This document shows positions 23,284-36,906 of a DNA stretch of 64,000 bases, in pieces. Made by a program: the position numbers and the translations under genes. The stretch's first letter is position 1. Each line of letters opens with the position of its first letter. The DNA comes from Seison nebaliae (taxonomy: Eukaryota > Rotifera > Pararotatoria > Seisonacea > Seisonidae), in the NCBI GenBank assembly GCA_023231475.1, contig JALJEE010000232.1, forward strand, positions 20,114-84,113, given 5' to 3'. The notes below the pieces were generated by a model. That model was not told the origin of the DNA and did no database searches. It saw nothing but the letters and a program-made list of their open reading frames with translations.

Positions 23284-26200
23284 CGAAGAAGATTTTGAAA
23301 AAATTAATTGTTATTTTAAGTAAATAAACAAAACTTTCAAATAAAATAACAAATGAGAAAAGCTTTTTTTTTTTAATTCAAAATTTTCTTCGTTTCAATT
23401 TTATTATTCTCCCATTTTCTATTTGGAAATAAACCGCAAGTTTCATACTATTATCTACCTTGCTAAACCACCATGAGGTTTATTACTTATATCGCCAATT
23501 AAGAACAACACATCATGTGCAATACATCTTATTTTTTATGAATATTTGATATTTTTTCATATCATTTGATACAATTTTTACACTTGAAACAAGATCGACA
23601 AACAATTTTCACATTTTATACATCACGCTTATCTAATTAAAATTCAAATTGAATAATTCAAATTGTGCTCAAGAGAATTCATATGAAGATAAGGAGATTT
23701 ATATCTTATCTTATTGGGATTATATCTTTTGAGGTATATTGACATTTAAGTATTAGTTATGAGGTATTAGTTGCTCATCGTAATCATAAGCGTCGTAGTC
23801 CGTCAATATTGACGTTTATTAATAAGAAGTTATCCTAAAGAACTTTATCAATTTCTTCCATGAGAAGAATAAGTTTCTTCTTGGAGCGTGTGTTGTATGT
23901 GTTGGGATTGGGGAGGGGGAGGTTGAGTTGTTGTGTGTTAACAATGTTGGTTAATGTCTATTTCCTCTTCGACCTTATTTGCCAATGATAAAATGTTGAG
24001 TCATGAGACCAATGTCAATCCGAGTAGGGAGAATGTCTAGGGAAGTTGGGAGTTTTTGTTCGTTGATTGGAGATGATTTGAATCATCATCAATTTTTCTC
24101 CTTTCGTTCGCATAAAGTTGCCGTAGGTAAATCAAAGTTTTCTTCGTGGAGAATGGAATGAAATTTTCTGGGAAAATAGTCTATATATTTACATATTTAT
24201 GTACGTACATAGCTATCCTCCCATCGATTCCATCATTCTGTTTCTTCATTTTCATAATTGGAAAGATTCCATGGGAAGAAATATAGAGGGATCGTTTCGG
24301 CTAGTTGTAACTACGATGAGATGATGAGGTAGTAGTCCGTTAGAAGTTTGAGGAGAAGCAATACGGATTCTCGTATATCGAAGCAATACATAATTGATTA
24401 CAAAGTACATCGCTCGCTGGTGCTATGACAACGGAGATTTATTCTTCTATTCTTTTTTTCTCTTCTTCTATTTTGACTATTCCTTTATTATTTCCATTAC
24501 TCGATTTCTTCTATTTTCTTTTCTTTTCGATGAGCACATCAATGACAACCATTGAACGAGTGAATTCAGTTGGAATTCGTTTTAAAATCGTTCCTTCTTT
24601 CCTTATATTAATCGAAGACAAATGAAACAAATTCTATTTCTCCATCATGAGAATCGTTTTTTTTAGGTTTTCCCAAAATATGCATCATGTGTATCATGTT
24701 CTATTCAACTATCGAATCATTAAGTAGAGTTATTAGTAATTTCCTCTCATTATTTCCCTTCATTTCCTGAAGTGACATTATACAGTGTTACATTGCTCCT
24801 CTTGTCCAACTTCGTACTGAATAGAAAGGCACAGTAGCAGATATATGATTTAGCTGTTCATGAAATGAACTTGATATGATATGAGAGACTGAGAACTACA
24901 AGTGAAAAAGGAAGAATTATCGAACTAGATTGACGAATTGAATTCTCCATACTCGTTCTTGCACTTCAATGTTGCCGAGACATATCAATATTCGAAAAAA
25001 ATTGTCGCTAAGAAGATGAAAACTGAAATTATCCCTTCATACCAACATCTTATTTGTCGTCGATAATTACTGTTCATCTCAGTCATCTCCTCCTTCTACT
25101 TCAACTTTCTCATTCGTCTTCACATCATTCTCTTCTTTTTTCTTCTTCGCATTAGATGTTATTCTTCTTCGTTTCTTCCTATACGACTATATGTTCGCCC
25201 CAAGTTCTTTTACACATCGCGAAACATCGAGAGATGAAGGAGTACTTGTAAGAATAATTTCTTCTTCTTTTTTTCATCAACTACTTTTCTTTCTCCTTCA
25301 AATTGCTTTAACATCACTTCATCAGTTTCAAAAGTTTTATGTATTCCTTCAACAAGGATATGAATATATTGTGTAATCGAAAATTTATATCTTATGCTAA
25401 TGGTCCAATATTATTCATTTATTCCTTCCGAAAATCCTATTCTTTTCAACTTGCTTTAGGAGACTTTTTCAAGAACTTCCAAACATTACTTCGGGAGATA
25501 ATCTCCATTTTTATCTCTCTATCAATCAAACGAATTTTCTTTCTCTCAAAAATTTCTTTCAAATTGATAACTAACAAACTGTAAATTCTTTCTTCGATTC
25601 ATTTAGTTAAGTAGTAGAATTGTTGTTAGAAGAAATTTTCCTTCGATCTTCCACCACGTCCAATTCTAAGTTTAGGTTCAAGCGATATTTCACGTAAAGA
25701 ATTGAATGAGCAAAAGAACTTATCGTTTACCATCTTCAACATTGTCTAAATGAAGAGATGTATGTGAGAAATATGTATATCTCTCTGTGTGAACATGGTT
25801 GCCATAACAACGATGACGACACTTTTATGATATTTAAATGTACGCTTCCCTTTTTCATTTTCATGCTTCCATTGATCATTCATCATTCCCATAAATAAGT
25901 TTTCCATTCTATTCTCCAACTGTCTGTTCTGATGGTGATTCGCCGTTACCTCTTTCCTCATTTTTCCGTTTAATTTCTTTCGAACGATCCGGGACAAAAT
26001 ATGTCGATTCGATGTTCATCTGTGTTCTATGTATGAAGACAACCTAGTTTATAATGTTTTCCTTTTTTTTTCATTCTCATCAAATAACTGGAGAGCATTC
26101 TATTCACGATATGTTCTTTGTCTCGTCTGCACAACCAAATAGAGAAATGGACAAAATTATCGGATAAATCATCATCATTCCTACTTTCCCCCCCTCAATT

Positions 26201-27199
26201 GCAGAGAAGAGCATGAGACTCAACTTTATCCAATAACTTCTCCTTTTCTATCAAATGATGCGAACTGAAGCAATACGGCACCTTATCGATCTTTGTCATC
26301 ATCGTAATTCATTCGTTCACTTATTCACCATTAACCAAATATTTTGAATGTAAAGAGAAAACTTTTCTATTCAATCTTCCTTTATCCATCACCTTATCAT
26401 TCATTCCATTTTCTGCATAATTCTATCAATTTACGACCATCATTCCATAATTCCTCCATAAAAATAGTTCTACATTCTCATTATCATCATCCTCATCATC
26501 ATCGTTATACGATACACAATAATTTCACCTCTTTAATAAGTTTCCCAAAGACAATGTTGGAGAAATGTATCAAAACAATTCGTCTAACGAGCGAATAAAT
26601 TGATAAAGGAATTTTTACGAATAGAAATTCGTGATAAAAATTCCGAATGGAATTGATGGCGGGAATGAACGAATGAGAATCTTATCTGTCTTTGACTATC
26701 AATTCTATTCTCCGACTATCTATTTGTACCCCGTCTATCATATCATTGGTCGATGAAAGAATTCTTTCATTTTCATTCTCGTTAGCGACTTCGATATTAT
26801 GCCTTCAATAAATGATTGGTGTCTATTCTCTCGTCCGATCATCATTCAGATTTAATCAAAACATTCGTGCAAGATAATTCCGACATGCCATCTTTTTCCA
26901 TCGGTTTCCTGTTCTTTCCCTTCAAATTCATTCGAAGAACAAAGTAAAAATGCCAATTATTATTCTTTTTTGGGTGTTTTTAAGAAGTTTAAGAAATTTG
27001 TATTTCCATATTATTTTCTCACCACGAATAAATGATGTTCCTGAAGAGAAGTCGAAGAATTTTCTTTGAAAGAATTTAACAGATTTTCATTCGACTCAAC
27101 AACAATTCAAATTATTCTTATTATTTCCTTATTGAAATTAGATTCATTTTTTACAAATCTATTCAGTCAACTATCGAAGAACAATAGAGAAAAGAAACT
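23284..27199. other. 3.9 kb non-coding interval between divergent genes
   Basis: Lies between the CIAO1 start (minus) and the first coding exon of the PRDM homologue (plus). Open frames reach at most about 84 codons with no domain signal. The sequence is largely pyrimidine-rich on the plus strand. A G-rich patch, unusual for this AT-rich DNA, occurs at 23904-23922 (runs of 3, 4 and 5 G). Upstream regulatory sequence of the PRDM gene is the likeliest content. Confidence 0.45.
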
Positions 27200-30100
27200 A
27201 TGCGTGTAAAAGGTTATGCTAGAAAGATTGATACGAATTCTTCAACATCTGGACGCTCGATAAAATGTGTGACGCCTCCACAAACAGTCAACTACTTGAA
27301 TAATGCAGAAACGAAGGAAACGAATTGGGAAGATGGTTTCACAAATCAATCGATTATCGAAGACGATCATAATGGAATGGAACAAATTTATAACGATACT
27401 GCTTCGATCGACTACACGTCAGATGAGAACAACAATGATATTTGTGTGGCAGAAGAAGAAAATCGTTGGTATATTTATTTTTGTGATGTCGATCGGCAAT
27501 TTAACATCGTATGAATATTCTACTAAAAGTTTTTTTAATCGAAAAGTAAGATGTATATTTATGGGAGACATAAATAATATTTATTCTTCTCCAATTTCGT
27601 TTTCGTTAGCACTTCAAATGATAAGAAAGTATGATTCCATTTCATTTCGGAATATGTGCACGAACTTCCATCGTCATTAAGTGAAACTTTCCTTCTTAAT
27701 CAACAATCAAGTAGCACTATTAGGTAGGGAAGGTAGCGGAACTTCAAATAGGAGTATGAAGTTGAGTACATCTAAAATCATCAACAAAATCATCAACAGG
27801 TTTGTTATTATTGTTAAGGTTCTTATTCCTACTAGTCACCAGGTAATAACAGAAAGAGAGAGAGAGAGTGAGAGAGAGAGAGAGAGTTAGACAACTCATA
27901 TCGATGGTGAGATCCATTAAAAGTGGAATTATTATACTTGACTTCGTTCATTATACCGATGGACGTTTGATGAGTCGTTCGGATTAGTATTAGGCACACT
28001 CATCTTTATTATTGTTTCGAGTTTTTCTTATCCGGTCTTTATGCATCCTTTCCCCTCTTCCCCAAAATACTTTCAAACGATTCACTTAAGCCGAAAGTAG
28101 TATCATTCTCCTTTCAAACGGAAATTGAAGGAAACGAATGATTCTTTAGAAAACGATTTCCATTCGGATTGAATAGTAGTTTCATTCGAAAATACATTAG
28201 AAGTCAAGAGATATTATGAATTTCGTCAAACTTCCTCTCATTACACCTAACTAATCCTATTCATAAAGCGGAAGAGAATTAGAGAAAGGAAAATGATGTG
28301 GATAATTATTAAGTTTTATCGATTTGCCTTTTCCATTTATCTGGTTGTCCGAAAGTGAATAAACGAATTATTAATATATTCTATTTCACACATCTTTTCT
28401 CTTCTAATCAATCGAGACAATAATATCCATGAAATTAATTCAGTTTTATTATATTCACTGATGTTCTTTTTCCTCCCTCTTTCTGCCTCCCAACTTGTTG
28501 TCCACGTGATCGAACTAGGTGACTGCACAGTCATTTAGTGACAATAATTTATATTTCCGGATTAAGAACGTGTTAAATATTTGTAGAGAATACACAAGTT
28601 GTCGAGAAGAGAAAGAAGAACGGGATAGAATGAATGTGAATGTCTTCTTATTTATATAACCGACAAATAATTTATTCCATCTTCTTCTTCCAATGGATTC
28701 AATATGGCGAAGTGTTCTTTCGGCATATTTTTCCGATTTCATTCTTACTTTCTTCTCACTAATTCCTCTTCCTTCATCAATCCTCTCATCTCCATGGTAA
28801 CAATGACAACATGAATATTCTTTTCTGATATTCAATTTTCTTCTTGTCTACAAAGTATTCTCTTACAGATACCGATAACATGCTCACAGCAATATTGTTG
28901 GTAAAGTTGTCGTTATCGCTTCTATTCGATCCAAATTACTCTCTCACTCATTTCCTCTCCATATTCATTCAGTATCGTTCGACAACAATTCAAAATGGAA
29001 TCTTACGTACTTAGGATGCATTCGCTTCACGCTCCCAAAAACTTTCTGTTCATTCTGTTCAATTTATCATCGTTCCTCTCCAAATTGGCCTTAATTATTT
29101 TTCGAATAGAACTTCTCATTCTATTGAGTTTGTTCAAATTCTCCATCGAAACACTACTCAACTCACATATGAAGTGGAATGGAGGTAATTTTGTTATTGC
29201 AACTCCTCATCCTCCAGTTGTTATTCGATTTAATATTCATATAGTGTCCTTTCTTTCCCAGATTGTACTGATAAGGGATTTAATGGAATAACGGATGAAG
29301 GAGTTGATAGGCAGACGATTTAATCGTCAAACTTTTTAATCGATAAATGGTCATCAGCCACTTCGTGTTTAGTGAGAATGAAGTACGTAGAGGAAGAGAA
29401 ACCTTAAAATCGAGTCACCTTAAACAATTATATACTCAACGAGTACCTTCTCTTCTATCCCATTGTTGTGCGAGAATGGAAGAATAACAAATTCTTATTC
29501 CATTCCCATCCACTCTATAACAGAACAAATGGCCGATGGCCTTATCATCGTTTTTGAGGGGAAATATTCCATGCATGTTAATATGACGAAGTATGTCTCC
29601 TCATGATCATCGCTTATTTCCAATCTTCCAATTATTCGCCTCAGTATATTCATTCTTTTAATGAATCAAATTTTAACTCAAGAATGTCTTCCTGCCGAGC
29701 ATCAATAATACGATTGAAGACGAAGACATTTCTTTTGTTCTTCAAGTCAAATTTGCAATCCTTCTTTCCCTTCACATTCTATCATTTACCTCAATTCGTC
29801 AATTCTTCATTCTTGCCATCATTCTTCTTCTTCTTCTTCTTTTTCTTTTTCTTCTTGTCGTCTGATAAGGAGACAATTAATGTACGATTGAGAGGACCAT
29901 TCTCACCAATTATCTTTTGTCTTTTCTCAAACCTTCATATTCCTCTTTCGGACTTTTCTTCATTTTAAACTTTTCCATTTAACTTTAATTTTATTCCATA
30001 TTATCATTCAATAATAACGAAATTGGAAAAATTTTGAAAAAAATGGTAGAAATTATAATCGATTTTAGATGATCAATTACCATAATAGATCCAGAGTAAA

Positions 30101-33100
30101 CTTTCATTTTGAAATAATTCCTAAGGATTATTTGAAAGATTGACGAAAAAACAAGTGGAAAACGTCGTTTGGGAAGTGTCGTTTTTCTTAAAAAGTCCAC
30201 GAATTCCGAACAGGCCAGATAACTTTAACGACTTGAAATAACTCGAATGATAACAAAATTCTTTCGTCTATCATTCATCTCGAATAATTATTCACTCGAT
30301 TGTTTTCCACATATATTTCCAATCATTATTTCTTCCATACCACCATCATCATCATCGTCTTCATGAACCATTATCATTCAGATAACAGCTTGATAAGACA
30401 TTCTAACAAATAGGAAGAGGTGTTTCATCGACCAATTTGTCGAAATACTTCAAATTGTCCAATTATTGAAAGATAACAAGATAGTTGGAGAGTTCGACGA
30501 ATAATTAACGGATTGGAAATATCATCATTTGATAAATCCATGAATTGATGAGAGAGAAGAATCATCTCGCATTTAGGAAGAAGACGAGTTACTTTCGAAA
30601 TGAGAGACGCGATTAGAGAATGATGTACATCTTCTGCTCATCACTCCCTAAATGAAGCTTAACCCGATGTCAGTATCGAATAACAGAGAATGATATCATT
30701 CTCCTCATTCTCAGCCAATCGAGCAACTCTGATTCAATTACCTCATAAAAATACATTAAGTGAGAGATATAGATGAGAATATCTTCATTCTTCCAACGTT
30801 TACACCTGTTTCCATTCTTCTCCTGGAAATTATGCCTCCAACTATTGATACTCCTTCCAATATTCTCAAGTATTCGTCAACTAAACACTTCTAGCAGCGA
30901 AATATCAGTCCAGTCAAACTGTCGACTGAAAATAACTCGAAAATTAAATTCCACTACTCTCGACAACAGTTTGAGTAAGATTAGGAAATAATATTTGTTA
31001 AAATTTCGATTGAGCTCCTACACACACACACACACACACACCAATCTATTTCTTTCCCAAATTTTATAATGTAACTGGAACAAAATTATAAAGTAAATTA
31101 CTTTAAGAAAAAAATTATGATGATGATGACGAAGAAGAAGAAGAAGAAGAGGAATCTCATTCATGAGAAAGTAAATAGATTGATAATGGAAAGAAACAGA
31201 ACGGAATTGTTAATACAAAGAATAATTCGAATTTCTCTCCAAACCGTCGAATATTGGTCGTGAGAAGAGTGAATGTTTTTATCTTTTATTGTTCCGTTCG
31301 ACGACTGAATGTGAATAATAGATACCAATAATGGAAAATAATCAGTTGGAACGAGAATATTGAAACGTATTTCGGTGATGTTTCATGATGAATCATTTGA
31401 AATATGAGTTGTTAACATGTCGATAACTATTCGATTGATAACCGAATTGTACATGTTCCCGAAGAATATTCATCTATCTGATCGTTAGAAAACAAACAAA
31501 TCGATCGATTCTCTTTCAATTCCTTTTTTGATGAGAATGAAAAATTGATTGCCAGTTGTCCGTTGACGAATTTATTTATGGTATAATTCTATCAAATGTG
31601 AGAGTTGACTAAACAATTTTCGGATGATGTTAATCGAAAGTATTTACGAGAGAAATATCATCATTTTCAGTTTTAACTCCTGATCTTATTCAATCGAGTA
31701 ATATGTCATTCCTTTCATCTGAACGATAAGAGAGAGAGAGAGAGTTAATCTCATCGAATCCAACACTTTTCTTTTATCATGTTTCTATTTGCTTGAATGT
31801 TTTATGATTGAAAATTGGTTGTATAAAAACACCAATCTTCACATGCCATTGTTGTCATCGAACTCTATTAATGGCACCATTAACTTCTTCGGAATATTCG
31901 ATTATCGTATCCAATTTCTTTTAATATCTCTTCTATTCTCCTCGAAAACATATTTGGAGTCACCTTCATCCAAAAATTCTGACGTTTTTACATTCTTCAT
32001 TCTTTTTTTATCAGATAACGACATTCACGACAATTCGGAAGAGTCAGACATCTTAAAAATCGACGAGGTATTCGTCCCGTCACTAACAATCGACGACGAA
32101 GACATTTCGAATGAGATTTTTATTACAAAACGTTCAATTGCAACTGGAACAAGAATCGGTCCGTTCCCTAACGATTTGGGAGGAGTGAATACGAACGATA
32201 TCTCAACAGATCGTCAATCAATTATTGGATATTATGTTAATATAAATACTTTCCTTTGTGAGATGAGAGAATTGTTTTTGAGAGAAATATTTCGAATGAT
32301 TTCTATACAAATTCGAATATTGATGAAATAATTAATTGAATAGAATTTTCTCCTTCCCATTCCAATTATTGTTCTATCAAATTTCTTTGTTAGAGAGTGA
32401 TAATTTTCGTTTCATCATTTACCGATTTGACACATGGCTACATGAGAATTCTAATTTTGCTCCTGATACAACATGCAATCACTGTTGATTTTTTCTATAA
32501 TTTTCATTTGTTCATCAATTCTCTCCACTGTCTTCACTTCACGAGAACAACTTTCCCAATTTGCAATGCCTGTTGTGTCAAAGGAAATGTGTCAATAGAG
32601 AAAAAAAGAAGAACTGACAACGATTCTTTTCTGATTCACACTATAATCGTTATTATTCTTTACCGCTACCATCATCGTTGTCGATGAATATGATGGCGAC
32701 CGATGTTCATCATGACAATCGTTTGACAATTCATTTCGAAGAGACCTATTGATTTATTTGAAGTTGAATAGGCAATGGTATTATTTTCAGTGGGGAGGAC
32801 AGTCTAGTTGAAGTCAATTGAATTTTCCTCGTCGTTCAATTTTCATTATTAATACTTTAAATTTTTGGTAGTCCTCTATAGAAGATTATCAGTGAAGAGA
32901 TTCATTATTGATTTTGTCATTTCCATATTTGTATTCGGCCTTCTTGTAAGTTTTCACTCATTTTCCACATCCGGCTCCAAATCGAATTAGACAAGTAAAT
33001 CGTTCTTAGAAGAATCTCAATCGATGCAACTGGAACTCCTGTTAATTGAGTGTTGGATATAGTCAGTTGTGTAAACTTCCGTTTAAGACCCCTCCCCTCA

Positions 33101-36062
33101 TGCCTCTATTGTACTCGTTTCTTTTGTTTTCTTTTTTGCTCGAAACTTCTCTTAATGCTCTTGAAGGGAAGAAGTTTTATGCGGAAAAAACAATTCGGAA
33201 ATCAGCTTCAAATGATTCTTTCTTTTTCATCAATTTCATATTCTACAAAATCATTTATGAAATCTCTTTTTTTCTTCTTCTCTTTAGAATAATCCTGAAA
33301 AGAAATTTATCTCATCAAAACTTATCGACAAATTAACAAAAGGTCCAATCGATTTCAATTTGAAACCGACTATTGATAATCAGAGAGATGTTTGATTTTC
33401 TTTCTTTCTTTCTATTCAATATCTCTCTCGGATGTTCAGTTGTATTTAGTCACAACAAAATTTATTGACTGTGGAACACAGATCGTTGTCAAGTCGACGA
33501 ACGAGAATTATCAAATAGAAATGATTCAGTCAATTTTGATGGTTTCGGAGAAGCCGAAAAATAACCAATTGGAAGAAGATGATTCGTCAATCGACGAAAA
33601 GAAATCATATGATGGATCAGCGAACAATGTCAATGAAATTTTCAAATTGTTAATGGATCAAACTGTAAAGAAGAATGAGATTGACAAAGAACTTCCAACA
33701 AATTGCAGCAAACTTCTTTTAAATACATTTTTGAAATTTGTCCAAAGTGATCCCAATAAATTGAAGGGAAATAATTTATTTAATAAACCAGAAGAAGAAC
33801 CGTTAGTTTACCGTTTATTTTCATGTCCATCTTCACCTCATCTTCTTAGAATTCCCACAATTACTGACAATTCCAATTATTCACCATTAGCTGATAGTAC
33901 GGCATTGGATACTCCGAATTCGTTAAATAGAACTTTACCAAAAACGCCGGAAAACACAAGACCATCATCAAATGTTCACATTTTTGAAAAAGGAACAGGG
34001 AAAGATCAACAGGAATCAGTCGGTTCATTCAAATGTCCTCACTGTAACAAGAAGTTCAATAAAGAATCGGGTTTGAAGCAACATTCACACATCCACAAAG
34101 AGGAGACAGAAAAGAAATTCAAATGTGATGTTAGATATCTTTAATTGATGTTATTATCTTTTAATTATCATCATTTTTAGGGATGTGGGAAATCGTATAC
34201 TCAATTCTCGAATTTATGTCGTCATAAACGAACGAACGAAGAATGTAAGAAAAGTACGTTGAATAAATGTAAGACATGTGGAGGACGAACTGACGATCTC
34301 GAGAGTCATAAAAAAGTTTGTGCTAAAAGAAAAAGAAAACGCGTCTTTGCACTAGATTCGAATAAGAAAAGGAAGACGAATAGTGAATTAGATGGGAAAA
34401 TGAATAGAACTGAAGATATTGTCTTCGACCGTATACCAGTTAATCCCACGTCTTATCAGGAGAATAAAATGAAGACGATTGATGAGGAGTCATGTGCACA
34501 ATTGACAAATTTCCATTTGAGTGAGAATATTAACGTCAAAATGGAAACGAAGAATGATGATGAGACGAATGTGATTAATAAGAAATCGAATGATTATGGA
34601 AATGTGGAGAATGTGTCTAAATCAAATTTAATCAACAAAGTGGACAGTGGATTCCTACTAAATCTTCTCATTAATGTCATACAGACACAAAATCAATTTC
34701 TCCAACAACAAGCAATTGGGGAGACGTCTGAAAATAAGAAGTTCACTAACAATAATAACAACAACAATCTGTCAATTCTTAATCGAGTTCCACCTCTTCA
34801 CGATATTGCAACATTGATGAAAATTATAGATGTTCAAAAATATAAGTCGGGAGAGAATCAACCGATTGGAAATCATACATCGCCAACAAAATCATCACCG
34901 TCACTCTCCGCCTCATTTTTCCGAGATGTGAAAGATAATTCGAATAATCTTACACAAGACAATTCGAAATCAGATCATTCGATTATTCTTTCTCCAATTT
35001 CAGGATGTTCAAATTCGGAGGGAAGAAATATCGATCAGAATTTGGATGTTGAAGATGACAGTAACGATAGTAAATTCGAAGAATATAAATCATTTCAAAA
35101 TGATCATTTGGATGAAGATGTCGACTATAAATCGGAGGAGGGCGAAAGTCGAAATACTGATATTTCAGAAGAACTTCTTTCCAATCAGAATGACGATGTG
35201 ATGGATCAATGTGATGGTGATGATGAGAATTGTGAAGATGAAGATGATGAAGATAATGAAAGAAAAGAGAATATAATGAATAAATTTCAAACAGAAAATT
35301 TGAAACATTTCATTAATCGTTATCAGTCGCCTAGTGTTTATGATAAGATTGAACGATCGAAACCTTCATCCATTTCTTCAAACAATCACATTGAAGACGT
35401 CTCTTCATCATGTCGATCATCAACTGATGACATGTCAACTTTAGAGAACAACGTCAACAATTCAGAAGAAAACCAACATCATAAAAGTAAAATATTGCAA
35501 AAATTGTTGGACATGTTTCGAAACACTTCCGAAATGAATGAAACAAGAACAATAAATGAAAAAAGTTCCATTACGGAAAACGACATAAATGGTCAATTGA
35601 ATGTGAATGTCCTTCGAAAGTTCTTTTCCAACAGCCACAAATTAAATAATAATTTCGAACAACATCAATCTCATCATACCAATTTCCCCGAACAGATTAA
35701 TCAAAAAAAACCTTTCGGTGATTCTCGTCTATCGGACGAGAAGTATATCTGCAACTATTGCCACAAAAGTTTCCCAAGACATGCCAATCTAGTGAGACAT
35801 CTCCGCACTCATACAGGTTCATTTTCCTCCGAACTCTCCTTCTCTTATAATTAGATAATGCTCAATAGGTGAACAACCGTACAACTGTACTTTCTGCAAT
35901 CGCAACTTTTCAATATCATCAAATTTGCAAAGGCATATCCGCAACATCCATCGTAAAGATAAAAATTTGAAGTGCAATCATTGTGAACAGACATTTCCAT
36001 CACAAATCATCCTCCAGAAACATGTACGCAAGCATGATGTTGACGATACACCCTCCCAATAA
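27200..36062 (+). CDS. PRDM16: PRDM3/PRDM16-type zinc-finger transcription regulator (MECOM/hamlet homologue)
   Basis: Nuclear DNA-binding regulator with a PR (SET-like) domain. Model exons: 27200-27464, 32015-32235, 32394-32483, 33440-34129, 34181-35816 and 35869-36062 (1031 aa). The N-terminus MRVKGYARKIDTN parallels MECOM MRSKGRARKLATN. A degenerate PR domain spans exons 2-4: FVPSLTIDDEDISNEIFITK, TGTRIGPF, then HGYMRILI, then LYLVTTKFIDCGTQIVVKS. The first finger cluster has GLKQH and KSYTQFSNLCRHKR, hallmark EVI1 strings. The last cluster reads YICNYCHKSFPRHANLVRHL, then NRNFSISSNLQRHIRNIH, then a third C2H2 finger. Six fingers are seen, against about ten in vertebrates. A long acidic linker separates the clusters, and no PLDLS CtBP motif was seen. 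Exons 4-6 are firm; exons 2 and 3 are inferred from phase and similarity. Confidence 0.8.
27855..27887 (+). repeat. (AG)n microsatellite
   Basis: 33 bp of AG dinucleotides interrupted once by TG, within intron 1 of the PRDM homologue. Confidence 0.9.
29822..29856 (+). repeat. (TTC)n-rich pyrimidine tract
   Basis: Five to six TTC units degrading into TTTTTC units; a pure pyrimidine stretch of about 35 bp in intron 1 of the PRDM homologue. Confidence 0.85.
31020..31041 (+). repeat. (AC)n microsatellite
   Basis: 22 bp uninterrupted AC repeat in intron 1 of the PRDM homologue. Confidence 0.92.
31131..31152 (+). repeat. (GAA)n microsatellite
   Basis: Seven GAA/GAG-type units immediately after three TGA units (from about 31118), in intron 1 of the PRDM homologue. 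Confidence 0.85.
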
Positions 36063-36906
36063 TTCATTTAATAATTAATCGATATCGTTAATTATAATTT
36101 TCCATTTTTTAATAATTATGTTTCAATCTTATTTAATATTATGTCCAAAATTTTATGTTCCATATTTCATCTACATCGTCGGATGATAAATGAGCTCTTT
36201 TTTCACTTAAAGTCATTTGTGTTATTATTGACTCCGTCATCATCACAATTTTCATTTAAAGATAATAATTAAACCTTTTTATTTCCTGACAATTTTATAT
36301 CTTCTTTACTTCACCGACTTTTTCCTTCCCCAATAAATCGAAATAGGATTCTAAATATTGTTCAATTAATCATAATATTATTGCGTCAATATCGTTAGTT
36401 GTTAGTTCTAATAATCATAAATCTAAGTTTTGATGATAACTAAAAAAATGACTTATATAACATTAAAATGAAGTTAAACCAAGTTTTATATGTACTTACG
36501 TATTATATTCAGTCATCTATATTAATATTTATAACAATATAAATATATTGATAACAATAAACATTCTCTTTATAATTTGTCAGATGTTTATAAAAATAGA
36601 ACAAAAAAACCGAACTTCTTCTAAATTCGCATTTTAACACAAATTGTTAGGGTTAATAATTCCAGCTAGGTATTGGAAGTTTTTAGAAAGTTAATTATTT
36701 AATATTACGGAAAAGGAGAAAAATTACCTTATTTCACAGAGTTTGAATGATGGATATTTTTCTCTAAATTCTCCCACTAATATTTCAAGAAATTATTATT
36801 CCTCAATAATTATAACAAATAATACTTCTTAAACGAAAAAGATAATTATAATTAAAAAATATTCTAATATTAATTCTCGTTATTTATTCGCCAATTCATT
36901 AAAACC
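36063..36906. other. Convergent intergenic region
   Basis: About 840 bp between the PRDM stop (plus) and the Kazal gene stop (minus). Strongly AT-rich with several AATAAA and AATAAT words; presumably two 3' UTRs. No other feature seen. Confidence 0.5.

Larger units (their letters stand above)
27465..32014 (+). other. 4.5 kb first intron of the PRDM homologue
   Basis: The only long intron in the window; the others are about 41-80 nt, apart from short multi-hundred-base gaps. It starts with GTTGGT and ends TTTTTTTATCAG. It holds simple repeats but no nested coding exon I can support. Its exceptional length in a compact genome makes it a candidate for cis-regulatory elements or an alternative promoter, as known for MECOM/PRDM16 genes with long and short isoforms. 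Confidence 0.55.

Noticed and set aside
25670-25690. B-box-like GGTTCAAGC as part of a tRNA gene
   Set aside because: No A-box or cloverleaf pairing upstream at the right distance; no tRNA gene could be supported anywhere in the window.
31789-32014. 5' part of the plus-strand frame at 31789 as coding
   Set aside because: Hydrophobic AT-driven sequence preceding a strong acceptor (TTTTTTTATCAG); the coding similarity (PR domain) begins only after 32015.
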